From assembly GCA_902462475.1 (NCBI GenBank), contig CABQCB010000042.1, positions 1 through 10,710 of the forward strand: DNA of 10,710 nt, written 5' to 3'. Under the pieces are notes generated by a model. That model searched no databases and was not told the DNA's origin. It saw only the letters and a list, made by a program, of their open reading frames with translations. Shown here piece by piece: positions 1 through 6,426 of the stretch. Position numbers and translations under genes: made by a program. The stretch comes from an uncultured Oscillibacter sp. (GTDB taxonomy: Bacteria > Bacillota_A > Clostridia > Oscillospirales > Oscillospiraceae). The stretch's first letter is position 1. The number at the start of each line of letters is the position of its first letter.

Positions 1-253
1 GATTTCGAGCAATGTTTTTGTTTGGCCGCCCACCCAGATTTGCCAGCGCCAGCTGAGCCGTATCGGCGCCTGTTCCGCCTGATGCAATAGGCAAAGGCCA
101 GGACTCCGGCAAAGATCCCGTTTTTTCAATGCCTGCATCGATCTCCTCGCCGCTGTATTTGCTGGTATAGTAATCATCCGGCGGTGTGGTGAGGGCATCC
201 ACACGGGCGCTGAGCGCCGCCAGCTGCTGCTGCAGTTCGTCCAATGTTGCCAC
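1..253 (-). CDS. Tail fibre protein, N-terminal part (runs off left edge)
   Basis: The reading frame starts at a GTG and stays open to the left edge, giving about 84 residues. The start is supported by GGAGG at 264-260 with a 6-nt spacer, and this site overlaps the TGA stop of the upstream hub gene (TGAGGAGGG). The protein begins VATLDELQQQLAALSARVDAL, a short predicted coiled coil that would suit a trimeric fibre stem. It continues with YTSKYSGEEIDAGIEKT and then a SGGTGADTAQLALANLG stretch. Both patterns recur near the N-terminal, virion-attached ends of phage tail fibres and receptor-binding proteins (family knowledge from memory). Its place just after the hub agrees with a fibre role. The receptor-binding end lies outside the window, so the target cannot be inferred. 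Confidence 0.8.
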   Translation of the reverse strand, partial: MATLDELQQQLAALSARVDALTTPPDDYYTSKYSGEEIDAGIEKTGSLPESWPLPIASGGTGADTAQLALANLGGRPNKNIARN

Positions 254-264
254 AGTATCCCTCC

Positions 265-2529
265 TCAAACGATGAATCTCCGGCCAAGCCGGTCTAAAAA
301 CCACTTTTGATCTTTTGTCACCAGTGGAGCCAGCCGCGCCGCCGGTTTCGGCTTTCGGTAATAGGCAATAATGCAGCCGTCAGCAGCCGGGCCTCCGGGA
401 GATCCGGCGCCGCCGATACCTACGTCGCCCGGTGTGGCGCTGCGATTGACCGTCACGCCGCTGGCGCTGCCGCGCTGACCTGTCAGAGAGTAACCGGGTG
501 GGCTTCCTGCGCCGCCGCCATAGCCGCCGCGTCCGCCCTGGCCGTAGCGAGCCGGCTTCTTTGGGGTCAGCAGCGCGTCAGCTCCGGGAAGTCCGTCTGT
601 GCCGTAGCTCCGGGCAATCAACGTGGTCTGCTCCCCGGATGTGGTCTTGTCCACATAAATCGTCCCAATGGCCGTCCCGGTCTTTCCTGGGTTTCCTGCG
701 GCCGCGCCGCTGCCCAGGGCGCCAGACGCATTGGCGTAGGCATAGGCGCCTCCTTGTCCCGTACTATCCAACGTGGAGATAATTTTCCCGCTTTCATCTG
801 TCTTGCTTTCTCCGCCAGGCCAGACAGTGCCATCTTCATCGGTAACATCGGTGGCTTTGGTAGGGTAATCCCACTCAGCAGAGCCAGTGGCAACTCCATC
901 AGGGGCACCGGCGCTGTCGCCGCCGGCAATACCATCCAAGCCCTTTGCCGCAAACACCTCTCCCGTGATAGGGTCGGCATAGCCCTGCTCCGACGTCTCA
1001 CCGGAGGCAGACGTAAACGAGCCGAACGTGGTATCCCCGCCCAGCTGCCCGGGTACATCCGCGCCGTCGGGGTCATAGGGTGCGCCGTCTCCGCCCACAC
1101 CGCAGGAATAGGCAAACTTGCGCCCGGCGGTCAGATCCAGCTCGATCCGCAGAAACTTTCCGCCGGAGCCCGGCAATCCTCCGGGGCCTCCCTTTGCGGC
1201 CGGGCCGTATCCATAGCCGGAGTAATTGGCGCCGATCTCCGTGGTAAAGGAGACGGACGGAGCCGTGCCGTCCTCGCCTTTTTGCCCGCAGCCGCCGCCC
1301 TGGCCCGCGCTCACCAGCACTGCCACGGCGTTTTCCGCGTCCTCCGGAAACTCAAATTCCCCGCTGCCGGTGAGCACCACCCGCTCGTCCAGGTACTCGG
1401 CAGAGTCCGGCTGAGGCGGCAGAAAGCCCACCAGCGCCGGGGAATCGGAGCGCAGCACAGCGGACATGGTGATGTCCATATCCGCAATGCAGGCAGTCAC
1501 CATCCGATGCTCGTACGGATGGTAGATGGAGACCACATAGCCGGGCTTTTCCGGATCAGCGACAAAGGGCGCCTGGATGGTCTCCTGGCAGCGGTAATAA
1601 GCCGCCAGGCGCTGTGCCACCGCCCGGGAATTGACCAGGGACACCAGCGTGGCATCATTCTCCGATTTGACGTTTTCCGCAGCGCCGGCGGTCACCGTCT
1701 CCGTGATCTGCCGTGTCAGGTGCAGGTAGCTTTTTCCGGTCACCACACCGGTGCCGGCAGAGAGCCGGACCCAGTTGGCGCCGCTGGATAGGATCTGCAC
1801 ACCGCTGGCCTCATAGCTGTGGTGGGGCTCGTCAAAGGTAATGAGTGCCCCGTCCTGGGCAGTACCGTTGAAAAGCTCCTGCTCCTCGCTGCTCTGGATG
1901 TACTGGTGCTCCGTCACGGTCACGGCGCTCACCGGCGCGTCATGCTGTACGCTGGCGTCCTGATAGATCTGATCCGCCGTAATGGCGCAGGCCACGCCGT
2001 CCCACAGCGGCTCCACCCGGAGCACCCCGTCAAGATCCGTACCAAGATAAGCTCCAACCGCAAAAAGCACCTGGGACAAGTTGTCCCGGGCGGACTTTTG
2101 CGGCGGATTGGCCGCAGGCAGCCAGCCATAAAGCCGGATGTCCGCAAGGCAGGTCTTGACCAGCACCGGCACGCTGCCGCAGATCTCTTCCACGATCTCC
2201 TGCACGGTCTGGCCGGTGTAAAGCCCTCCCAGATGCGGCATGGACGCCAGCAAGCCCAGAGCGGAGAGTCCGGAGAGCACATAGTGGTTTGGGCTGACTC
2301 TGGTGACGGACTGGAGATAATAGGTGCCCTTTTGCCGCTCACGGTAAAAGTAGGTCATGGGTGCGTTGAGGGTGAATTGCGTGATGGCAGGGTCGGGGCA
2401 TCGCACCTCCACGGAGATACTGTCCGCGCTCAGCGAGGCAGAGGTCAGATCCTGGCTTTTGGCCAGCGATCCGTTGGCGGCGTCCGAATCCGTAAACGTC
2501 CAGCCGGCATATACGACTTTGTTTCTCAT
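265..2529 (-). CDS. Baseplate hub / tail tip protein with glycine-rich adhesin-like C-terminus
   Basis: This 754-residue protein lies directly after the distal-tail gene. Residues 1 to about 375 look like a siphovirus hub or gp27-like tail tip protein: the segments TYFYRERQKGTYYLQSV (59-75), GGLYTGQTVQEIVEEI (101-116) and DNLSQVLFAVGAYLGTDLDG (149-168) resemble Firmicutes prophage hub proteins (from memory). Residues 404-720 are very rich in Gly, Ser, Ala and Pro, with GGPGG, GGRGG and GGGAG blocks and a closing DGCIIAYYRK strand, as in glycine-rich phage adhesins. A basic tail ending DRLGRRFIV follows. The ATG is the only usable start: an in-frame TGA lies at 2562-2560 with no start codon between. 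The ribosome binding site is 33 nt away with a perfect hairpin in between (see the leader entry). Hub assignment is fairly safe; host recognition by the C-terminus is inferred. Confidence 0.85.
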   Translation of the reverse strand: MRNKVVYAGWTFTDSDAANGSLAKSQDLTSASLSADSISVEVRCPDPAITQFTLNAPMTYFYRERQKGTYYLQSVTRVSPNHYVLSGLSALGLLASMPHLGGLYTGQTVQEIVEEICGSVPVLVKTCLADIRLYGWLPAANPPQKSARDNLSQVLFAVGAYLGTDLDGVLRVEPLWDGVACAITADQIYQDASVQHDAPVSAVTVTEHQYIQSSEEQELFNGTAQDGALITFDEPHHSYEASGVQILSSGANWVRLSAGTGVVTGKSYLHLTRQITETVTAGAAENVKSENDATLVSLVNSRAVAQRLAAYYRCQETIQAPFVADPEKPGYVVSIYHPYEHRMVTACIADMDITMSAVLRSDSPALVGFLPPQPDSAEYLDERVVLTGSGEFEFPEDAENAVAVLVSAGQGGGCGQKGEDGTAPSVSFTTEIGANYSGYGYGPAAKGGPGGLPGSGGKFLRIELDLTAGRKFAYSCGVGGDGAPYDPDGADVPGQLGGDTTFGSFTSASGETSEQGYADPITGEVFAAKGLDGIAGGDSAGAPDGVATGSAEWDYPTKATDVTDEDGTVWPGGESKTDESGKIISTLDSTGQGGAYAYANASGALGSGAAAGNPGKTGTAIGTIYVDKTTSGEQTTLIARSYGTDGLPGADALLTPKKPARYGQGGRGGYGGGAGSPPGYSLTGQRGSASGVTVNRSATPGDVGIGGAGSPGGPAADGCIIAYYRKPKPAARLAPLVTKDQKWFLDRLGRRFIV
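373..1320 (-). other. Glycine-rich adhesin-like domain of the hub protein
   Basis: This encodes residues 404-719 of the hub protein. Gly-rich blocks such as GGGCGQKGEDG (411-421), GGPGGLPGSGGKF (447-459) and GGRGGYGGGAG (666-676) alternate with ordinary stretches such as GGDTTFGSFTSASG (497-510). Comparable glycine-rich segments form polyglycine-type helix bundles in some phage adhesins (T4-like gp38 is the known case), but here the fold is only inferred from composition. There is no collagen-like strict Gly-X-Y periodicity over the whole domain. Confidence 0.6.
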
Positions 2530-2570
2530 GCACGGCGGTGTCCGATTCGGACACCGCCCTCACCTCCTTA
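2530..2570 (-). promoter_or_regulatory. Leader of the hub gene: Shine-Dalgarno, hairpin, start codon
   Basis: On the transcript the stop codon of the upstream gene (TAA, 2570-2568) runs straight into AAGGAGGTGA, a near-perfect complement of the 16S rRNA end. A perfect 11-bp stem follows (GGCGGTGTCCG at 2558-2548, AAT loop, CGGACACCGCC at 2544-2534), then GTGC and the ATG. The spacer from GGAGG to ATG is 33 nt unfolded and 8 nt if the stem is folded out. Neighbouring tail genes use 6-8 nt. Folding is therefore likely needed to place the start codon. No T-run follows the stem on either strand, so it is not an ordinary terminator. Confidence 0.8.
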
Positions 2571-2960
2571 CACAGGGACTCTCTGGGGCGCGATGGGCTT
2601 GAAGCTGACGACCAGGCCCGTCCAGATCCTGCGGTTACCCAGCCGTGCTCCCAGCACATGGCGTCCGGACTGGATCATGGCCTCAAACGTCATGGTGCTC
2701 TGCCCACTGGGCATCTCCACCGTGTGGCTGTCCACCGGAGCAGAGACGGCCCAGAAAAAGGCGTCGTAGTCATCCGGATGGGCAGGGTCCCGCTCCACGC
2801 CAAACTGGTAGCTGTACGCCGTGCCGAGAAGATCCCGCTCGTGGCGGCCGGAGAGCATGTCCCCGGCGTTCGGGCCCTCCATCAGTTCAAAAGCCTGCTC
2901 CAATGTGTTGAATACCACCCGGACATGGTACAGCGTCCCGTCCAGCTTGACTCCGTTCAT
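2568..2960 (-). CDS. Putative distal tail protein (small, unassigned family)
   Basis: This 130-residue protein lies between the tape measure and the hub, the position of the distal tail (Dit) protein in siphoviruses. The start ATG has GGAG 7 nt upstream, overlapping the TAA stop of the tape measure gene. Visible features are an N-terminal beta-rich part (VKLDGTLYHVRVVF, 4-17), a central FELMEGPNAGDMLSGRHERD (24-43), an acidic DPAHPDDYDAFF segment (58-69), APVDSHTVEMPSGQSTMTFE (74-93), and a final strand region ending FKPIAPQRVPV. I recall similar proteins in Clostridia prophages annotated only as hypothetical or tail proteins. It is about half the usual Dit length and lacks the large C-terminal galectin-like part, so it may be a minimal Dit or another tail-tip adaptor. 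The virion role is inferred from position. Confidence 0.6.
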   Translation of the reverse strand: MNGVKLDGTLYHVRVVFNTLEQAFELMEGPNAGDMLSGRHERDLLGTAYSYQFGVERDPAHPDDYDAFFWAVSAPVDSHTVEMPSGQSTMTFEAMIQSGRHVLGARLGNRRIWTGLVVSFKPIAPQRVPV

Positions 2961-2971
2961 AGGCTCTCTCC

Positions 2972-4906
2972 TTATCGGTTGAGGATATCCGTACCAAGAC
3001 GGATGTTTTCCGCCCGCAGGTACGGGACGAACAGCCGGGCAAACCGCTGGCCGTCGATGATGAAATTAAACGTATAGGGCCCGCCGCCGGTCTGGGCGGT
3101 GCCGCCGGAAAAGCCGCTCTGGGCCAGGGCGTCCAGGAACGTCTCCCGGAGCATGGACTCCGGCGCCGCCACCTCGTACTCCGTTCGGTTGTCGCCTAGG
3201 ATGCCCAGCATGGGATTGTTGGGGGCAAACACGCCGCCGGTGGCAAATCCGGGGACGGAGTGGGACACGGCGGACATGACGCTGCCGCCCTGGGGCGTGG
3301 GCGTGGTCCCGCCGCCTCCGCTGATGGAGTTAAACGTGGATGTCACGTCGTCTCCTTTGCCGATCAGGATGTTAATCATGGCGATCAGTGCAGCCAGCGC
3401 AGCAGCTACCGCCACGATAATGAGCGCCCACTTGGCAAAGGTCAGATATACGGCATTGCCGGCTGTGGAGCTGAACAGTCCGGCGACACGGGTCACGCCG
3501 GCAATGGCGTTTGACACAGCAGCCACCGTGCCGGCGATGGGACTGATGGAGGCCAGCAGGCCCAAAATGGTGACGATGGCTTTTTTCCCGCCGTCACTGA
3601 GCCCATTGAACCAGTCCAGAAATGCGGTGGCCAGCTGCGTCACGTCTGTAATGATGGGCTGGATCGTCTCCGCCAGGCGGGCCATGGATTCCTGGAGCTC
3701 CAGGTTGGCGTCCTTGTTTTCCACAAGGGCTTGGTTCCCCTCCACCCATGCATTGTAATAGTCCGTCATACCGGTACTAGCCAGAGTTTCCAGCACATAC
3801 TGCTGCTTGGACGCCTCGTCTGTGATCTGGCTCAGCCCGGCAGAGAAGTTTTCCGCGCCAACGCCCAGCCGGTCCAGCAGCTCTCCAAACTGGCCGGTTG
3901 CCTCGCCGGTGGCCAGGGTCTCCTGGAGCGAGTCTGCCAGGCTTTCCACTTTCATGGTATCCGGGAACGCCAGGTAGGCTCCCGTCAGGCCCTCCACGGC
4001 TTTTTGCAGGTTGGACTCCGTAAATCCAGCCTGCAGCAGGTTGGAGACCGCCTCCACGCTGGAGTCCGTCTCATCTGTGGCAACGGCAAACGCCTTGAAC
4101 GCTTCCCGGGCAGCATCCACACCCACACCAGCTGTCCGGGCGTTGTTGTCTAACTTGGATAGATCTGTGCGCAGCTCCTCCGTGGCCGGGACCGTTGCGA
4201 CTGCCGCCGTTGCCAGCGCCAGGATGCCGGTAGTGAGCGGCTTTGTGGCGTCTGCCACCTTACCCGCCCGGCCGGACACATCTTCCGCCGCCGCGCCGAT
4301 GCGGCCCAGAGTAACGGAGGAGCGTTCCGCCTGCTCCTCCAGATCCTCCAGATTGAGCTGGGTCTCTACAAGCTCCCGCTGCAAGGCGTCATATTGCTCC
4401 TGGTTGAGCTTGGTGCCCTCGAACTCCTTTTGGAGATCTTTCTGGGCCTGGATCAGGTTGTCATATTCCGCCTGGGTATCAGCCAGCGTCTGGTTGAACT
4501 CCTGGTACTTCTCTTCGGACAGCGTGCCGGTGGCAAACGCCTCGTCCATCTGGTCCTGCTTGGCTTTGAGCTTCTCCAGCTTTCCGCCCACATCCTCCAG
4601 CGATGCTTTGAGAGGAGCATACTTTTCCTCATACGCCTGGCCACGGGCCAGGGCCGCATCCGCTCCCTGGGCGGCCTGCTGGAGCGTGCGGAGCTTTTCC
4701 GATGTGGTCTCCACCGCCGAGGAAAGCAGCCTCTGGCGCTGCTCCAGCAGCGTCACATTGCCCGGGTCCAGCTTCAAAAGCCGTTCCACGTCCCGGAGAG
4801 AGGACTGGGTGGAGCTGAGCTGCTTGTTGGTGCCCTTGAGGGCCTTGTCTAGCTTTGTGGTGTCGCCGCCGATCTCCACGGTGATGCCGCGAATACGGTT
4901 TGCCAT
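2972..4906 (-). CDS. Tape measure protein
   Basis: This protein sets tail length, fills the tail tube before infection, and usually takes part in DNA entry. It has 644 residues. Residues 1-50 (VEIGGDTTKLDKALKGTNKQL, then RLLKLDPGNVTLLEQRQ) match the N-terminus common in Firmicutes phage tape measures. A long, charged, Gln/Glu/Lys-rich coiled coil covers roughly 25-200. Hydrophobic segments at about 443-475 and 491-516 may cross the host membrane during ejection. Residues 554-586 (FATGGVFAPNNPMLGILGD and following) resemble the GG-containing end motif of tape measures. At the rule-of-thumb 1.5 angstroms per residue the tail would be near 97 nm. GGAGG lies 6 nt before the ATG and overlaps the upstream TAA stop. 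It directly follows the frameshifted chaperone pair, the standard order. Confidence 0.95.
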   Translation of the reverse strand: MANRIRGITVEIGGDTTKLDKALKGTNKQLSSTQSSLRDVERLLKLDPGNVTLLEQRQRLLSSAVETTSEKLRTLQQAAQGADAALARGQAYEEKYAPLKASLEDVGGKLEKLKAKQDQMDEAFATGTLSEEKYQEFNQTLADTQAEYDNLIQAQKDLQKEFEGTKLNQEQYDALQRELVETQLNLEDLEEQAERSSVTLGRIGAAAEDVSGRAGKVADATKPLTTGILALATAAVATVPATEELRTDLSKLDNNARTAGVGVDAAREAFKAFAVATDETDSSVEAVSNLLQAGFTESNLQKAVEGLTGAYLAFPDTMKVESLADSLQETLATGEATGQFGELLDRLGVGAENFSAGLSQITDEASKQQYVLETLASTGMTDYYNAWVEGNQALVENKDANLELQESMARLAETIQPIITDVTQLATAFLDWFNGLSDGGKKAIVTILGLLASISPIAGTVAAVSNAIAGVTRVAGLFSSTAGNAVYLTFAKWALIIVAVAAALAALIAMINILIGKGDDVTSTFNSISGGGGTTPTPQGGSVMSAVSHSVPGFATGGVFAPNNPMLGILGDNRTEYEVAAPESMLRETFLDALAQSGFSGGTAQTGGGPYTFNFIIDGQRFARLFVPYLRAENIRLGTDILNR

Positions 4907-4917
4907 AGGGCACCTCC

Positions 4918-5525
4918 TTAAAATGCGTCAAAATGCTCCTGGGTCGCGACGATGGCGTAGGGCTCCTGGTCATTGAGCGCCTCCGTATACATGTCCTGGA
5001 TCATGCCGATGGTCAGCAGATCCATGTCCGCAACGGAGATGCCCAGCTGCACCGCCCGGAGCATGAGCAGCGGCGTGGACATCTCCCGCTCCGTCGCGCC
5101 TATTTTTTTACCGGCACGCTTTTGGTCTGGAGGTTGGCCTCCCACATCTCCTGGATCACCGGGAACACCTGGTAGATGGAGAACGTCTCGAAGCCGTCCA
5201 GCCATTCCTCCGGATCGGAGGGGACGGTGGGATCTGCGTGCTTGGCCATGAGATACGCCACGTTCTCAAACATGGTCAGAGCCTCCAGGGGGATGTCAGA
5301 CGCCTCCAGCGCTACCGCCTGCCCGGCAGTTTCCTCCTTGGCCTCCGTCTTGGACTCCGCCGGCTCTGCGGCTTTTCGAGCGCGCAGGGACTTGTCCAGG
5401 GCCTTGGAGATAAAAGCCATGTCGTGGATGATATCCCGGCGGAATTTGATGCGGTAGAGCCGGGGAATGGAGGCGGAGGCCCGCAAGCGGACCTCCTTTC
5501 CATCAATCAAGATTGTGCGCTCCAT
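4918..5525 (-). CDS. Tail assembly chaperone, long frameshifted form (G-T fusion)
   Basis: A -1 slip at A_AAA_AAA (5109-5103) joins the short chaperone to the downstream frame, giving 202 residues: the first 141 shared with the short form, then IGATEREMSTPLLMLRAVQL and a further 41 residues. The added part contains GISVADMDLLTIGMIQDMYT and ends ATQEHFDAF, which resembles the T half of Firmicutes tail chaperones (family knowledge). It is equivalent in role to lambda gpGT, which keeps the tape measure soluble and recruits tail tube subunits. The frame arithmetic fits exactly: the stop frame lies in the -1 register relative to the first frame. Independent translation of the T part from the ATG of EMSTPLL is possible, but no good ribosome binding site sits before it. 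Confidence 0.88.
5035..5086 (-). promoter_or_regulatory. Possible stem-loop downstream of the frameshift site
   Basis: On the transcript GGAGAUGUCCA (5086-5076) can pair with UGGGCAUCUCC (5045-5035), giving 11 pairs with one G-U. Inside the 30-nt loop, GCUGC (5071-5067 in transcript order) can pair with GCAGC (5050-5046). It begins 16 nt after the stop codon that follows the slippery site, further than the usual 5-9 nt spacer for a stimulatory structure, so its role is uncertain. Confidence 0.35.
5100..5525 (-). CDS. Tail assembly chaperone, short form (gpG-like)
   Basis: This 141-residue protein sits between the major tail protein and the tape measure, the fixed position of tail chaperones. 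It starts MERTILIDGKEVRLRASASI and continues RLYRIKFRRDIIHDM, the opening typical of Firmicutes siphovirus tail chaperones (Phage_TAC type, from memory). An Ala/Glu-rich linker lies near residues 50-75. The ATG overlaps the stop of the major tail gene by one base (TGATG), with GGAGG 7 nt upstream, so the start is well placed. An upstream in-frame Met at 5555 is unlikely because it lies inside the tail gene. The gene ends GTA AAA AAA TAG, and the slippery heptamer directly before the stop allows the longer form to be made. The product acts in the cytoplasm during tail assembly and is absent from the virion. Confidence 0.92.
   Translation of the reverse strand: MERTILIDGKEVRLRASASIPRLYRIKFRRDIIHDMAFISKALDKSLRARKAAEPAESKTEAKEETAGQAVALEASDIPLEALTMFENVAYLMAKHADPTVPSDPEEWLDGFETFSIYQVFPVIQEMWEANLQTKSVPVKK
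5103..5109 (-). promoter_or_regulatory. Programmed -1 ribosomal frameshift site (A_AAA_AAA)
   Basis: Seven A residues on the transcript are in the phase of the X_XXY_YYZ consensus: codons GTA AAA AAA, then stop TAG. A one-base backward slip changes TAG to ATA and opens the frame that encodes the T part of the tail chaperone. Lysine tRNA slippage on A-tracts is a well-known mechanism for bacterial phage chaperones. The only other feature nearby is a possible stem-loop beginning 16 nt past the stop. Confidence 0.88.
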
Positions 5526-6109
5526 CAGGGACCCTCCGAGGCAGTCGGCTGCCATACCTGTTTATACCAGCCGTTGTATACCTCTTCCGTGGTATCTGCC
5601 GTGGTCTTGGCTTTGACGCGGCCGTCCGCCAGAGGCGCCGCCGTCAGCGTCAGCGACGCCGTGGTGGGCTCCTTGGTATTGGTGATGGTGGAGCCGCCAA
5701 CGGTAGGCCGGGCCGCCGTGCAGTTATACAGGACGTGCCGGATGCCGTGCTTGTCGCCCTTGAACTCAAAGAGCAGCGCAAAGGGCGCCGGCTCCACAGT
5801 CGCGTTTTCCACCAGAACCTTGGCCGTTTCGTCCAGGGTCTCCTTGAGGATGTCCTTGGCAAAGGACTCGGGGATCAGCGCGATCTCCAGGTCTCCCTGA
5901 TAGCCGTTGTTGGCCACGGCCACGTAGTAGGCGATGTCGTCAGCGTAAAAGGTCGTGGTCTCGCCCTGAGGCGGCAGATTGAGATTGACCGCGCCGGGGA
6001 TGGCTACCGGCGTGCCAAAGGTCACGGCCCCGTCCTCCCCCACGGTCAGCGGGGCATAGTGGACATTGGAGAGGCCGAATTTTACCTTGTTTGCAGGATT
6101 GGTCGGCAT
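5525..6109 (-). CDS. Major tail protein (phi13 type, tail tube subunit)
   Basis: This 194-residue protein stacks as hexameric rings to form the tail tube. It starts MPTNPANKVKFGLSNVHYAP and continues with GAVNLNLPPQGETTTFYADD (residues 39-58), NNGYQGDLEIALIPESFAKD (68-87) and a hydrophobic core FALLFEFKGDKHGIRHVLYNC (110-130), a pattern that fits the phi13-type major tail protein family. The C-terminal part (TKEPTTASLTLTAAPLADGR, 145-164) is a beta-strand arrangement usual for this family and is not an extra Ig domain. The ATG at 6109 is preferred because GAGG lies 7 nt before it. A GTG six bases upstream would leave only one base between it and that site. The gene follows the tail terminator closely and is followed by the chaperone. 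Confidence 0.93.
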   Translation of the reverse strand: MPTNPANKVKFGLSNVHYAPLTVGEDGAVTFGTPVAIPGAVNLNLPPQGETTTFYADDIAYYVAVANNGYQGDLEIALIPESFAKDILKETLDETAKVLVENATVEPAPFALLFEFKGDKHGIRHVLYNCTAARPTVGGSTITNTKEPTTASLTLTAAPLADGRVKAKTTADTTEEVYNGWYKQVWQPTASEGP

Positions 6110-6111
6110 AT

Positions 6112-6426
6112 TCACACCTCGATTTCAAAAATAGATTCATAGAGCCCCTCGGACTCCAGAAACGTGTAATCCGTATCGTATGGGATCTGTGCTGCATCCA
6201 GCGCGGCGCGCACAGCATCATCCAAAGACGTGTCCCGCTCCAGGGAGTACACCTCCAGCCGGATGCCGGAGGTAAAGGCATAGGTCTGATCGTCCGCGAA
6301 AAACGGGTTATCCCGGACAGAGAGATACACGCCGTAGGGCGGAGAGGGAGGCTTATCCCAGCGGTGATAAGTCCACGGGATGCCGGTGGTCGCCAGGATC
6401 GCCACAAGCTCGGCAAAGGTCATCAT
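6112..6426 (-). CDS. Tail terminator / tail completion protein
   Basis: This 104-residue protein precedes the major tail protein, where SPP1 gp17-like or lambda gpU-like tail terminators are found. It caps the tail tube at the head-proximal end. The sequence has ATTGIPWTYHRWDKPPSPPY (12-31), a strand YGVYLSVRDNPFFADD (31-46), YAFTSGIRLEVYSLERD (49-65) and a C-terminal YESIFEIEV, resembling the small Lactococcus prophage 'pi2 protein 38' type family (from memory). Two adjacent ATGs open the frame. GGAGG lies 7 nt before the first, so the first is chosen. The ATGATGA junction overlaps the stop of the gp10-like gene, which suggests coupled translation. The family call rests on position as much as on sequence. 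Confidence 0.8.
   Translation of the reverse strand: MMTFAELVAILATTGIPWTYHRWDKPPSPPYGVYLSVRDNPFFADDQTYAFTSGIRLEVYSLERDTSLDDAVRAALDAAQIPYDTDYTFLESEGLYESIFEIEV

Noticed and set aside
307..1791. A 494-residue open frame on the plus strand across the hub C-terminus
   Set aside because: It is antisense to a well-supported gene in GC-rich, Gly-rich coding sequence, where few stops occur on the other strand. It has no ribosome binding site that I can see and no recognisable protein content.
265..2529. Diversity-generating retroelement target in the adhesin-like gene
   Set aside because: No template repeat or reverse transcriptase in the window, and no adenine-biased variable stretch is seen at the 3' end.
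2534..2558. Hairpin as an intrinsic transcription terminator
   Set aside because: No run of T follows the stem on either strand, and the gene downstream belongs to the same operon.
4011..4976. A 321-residue open frame on the plus strand in the tape measure region
   Set aside because: Ser/Arg-rich shadow of the tape measure coiled coil; composition is that of the reverse strand of helical coding sequence.
4918..5205. Chaperone T part as an independent gene starting upstream of the slip site
   Set aside because: The residues before the slip point are a meaningless frame of the short chaperone; only sequence after KK resembles the T domain.
6113..6115. GTG as start of the major tail protein
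   Set aside because: The GAGG site would be 1 nt away, while the ATG six bases downstream has a 7-nt spacer.
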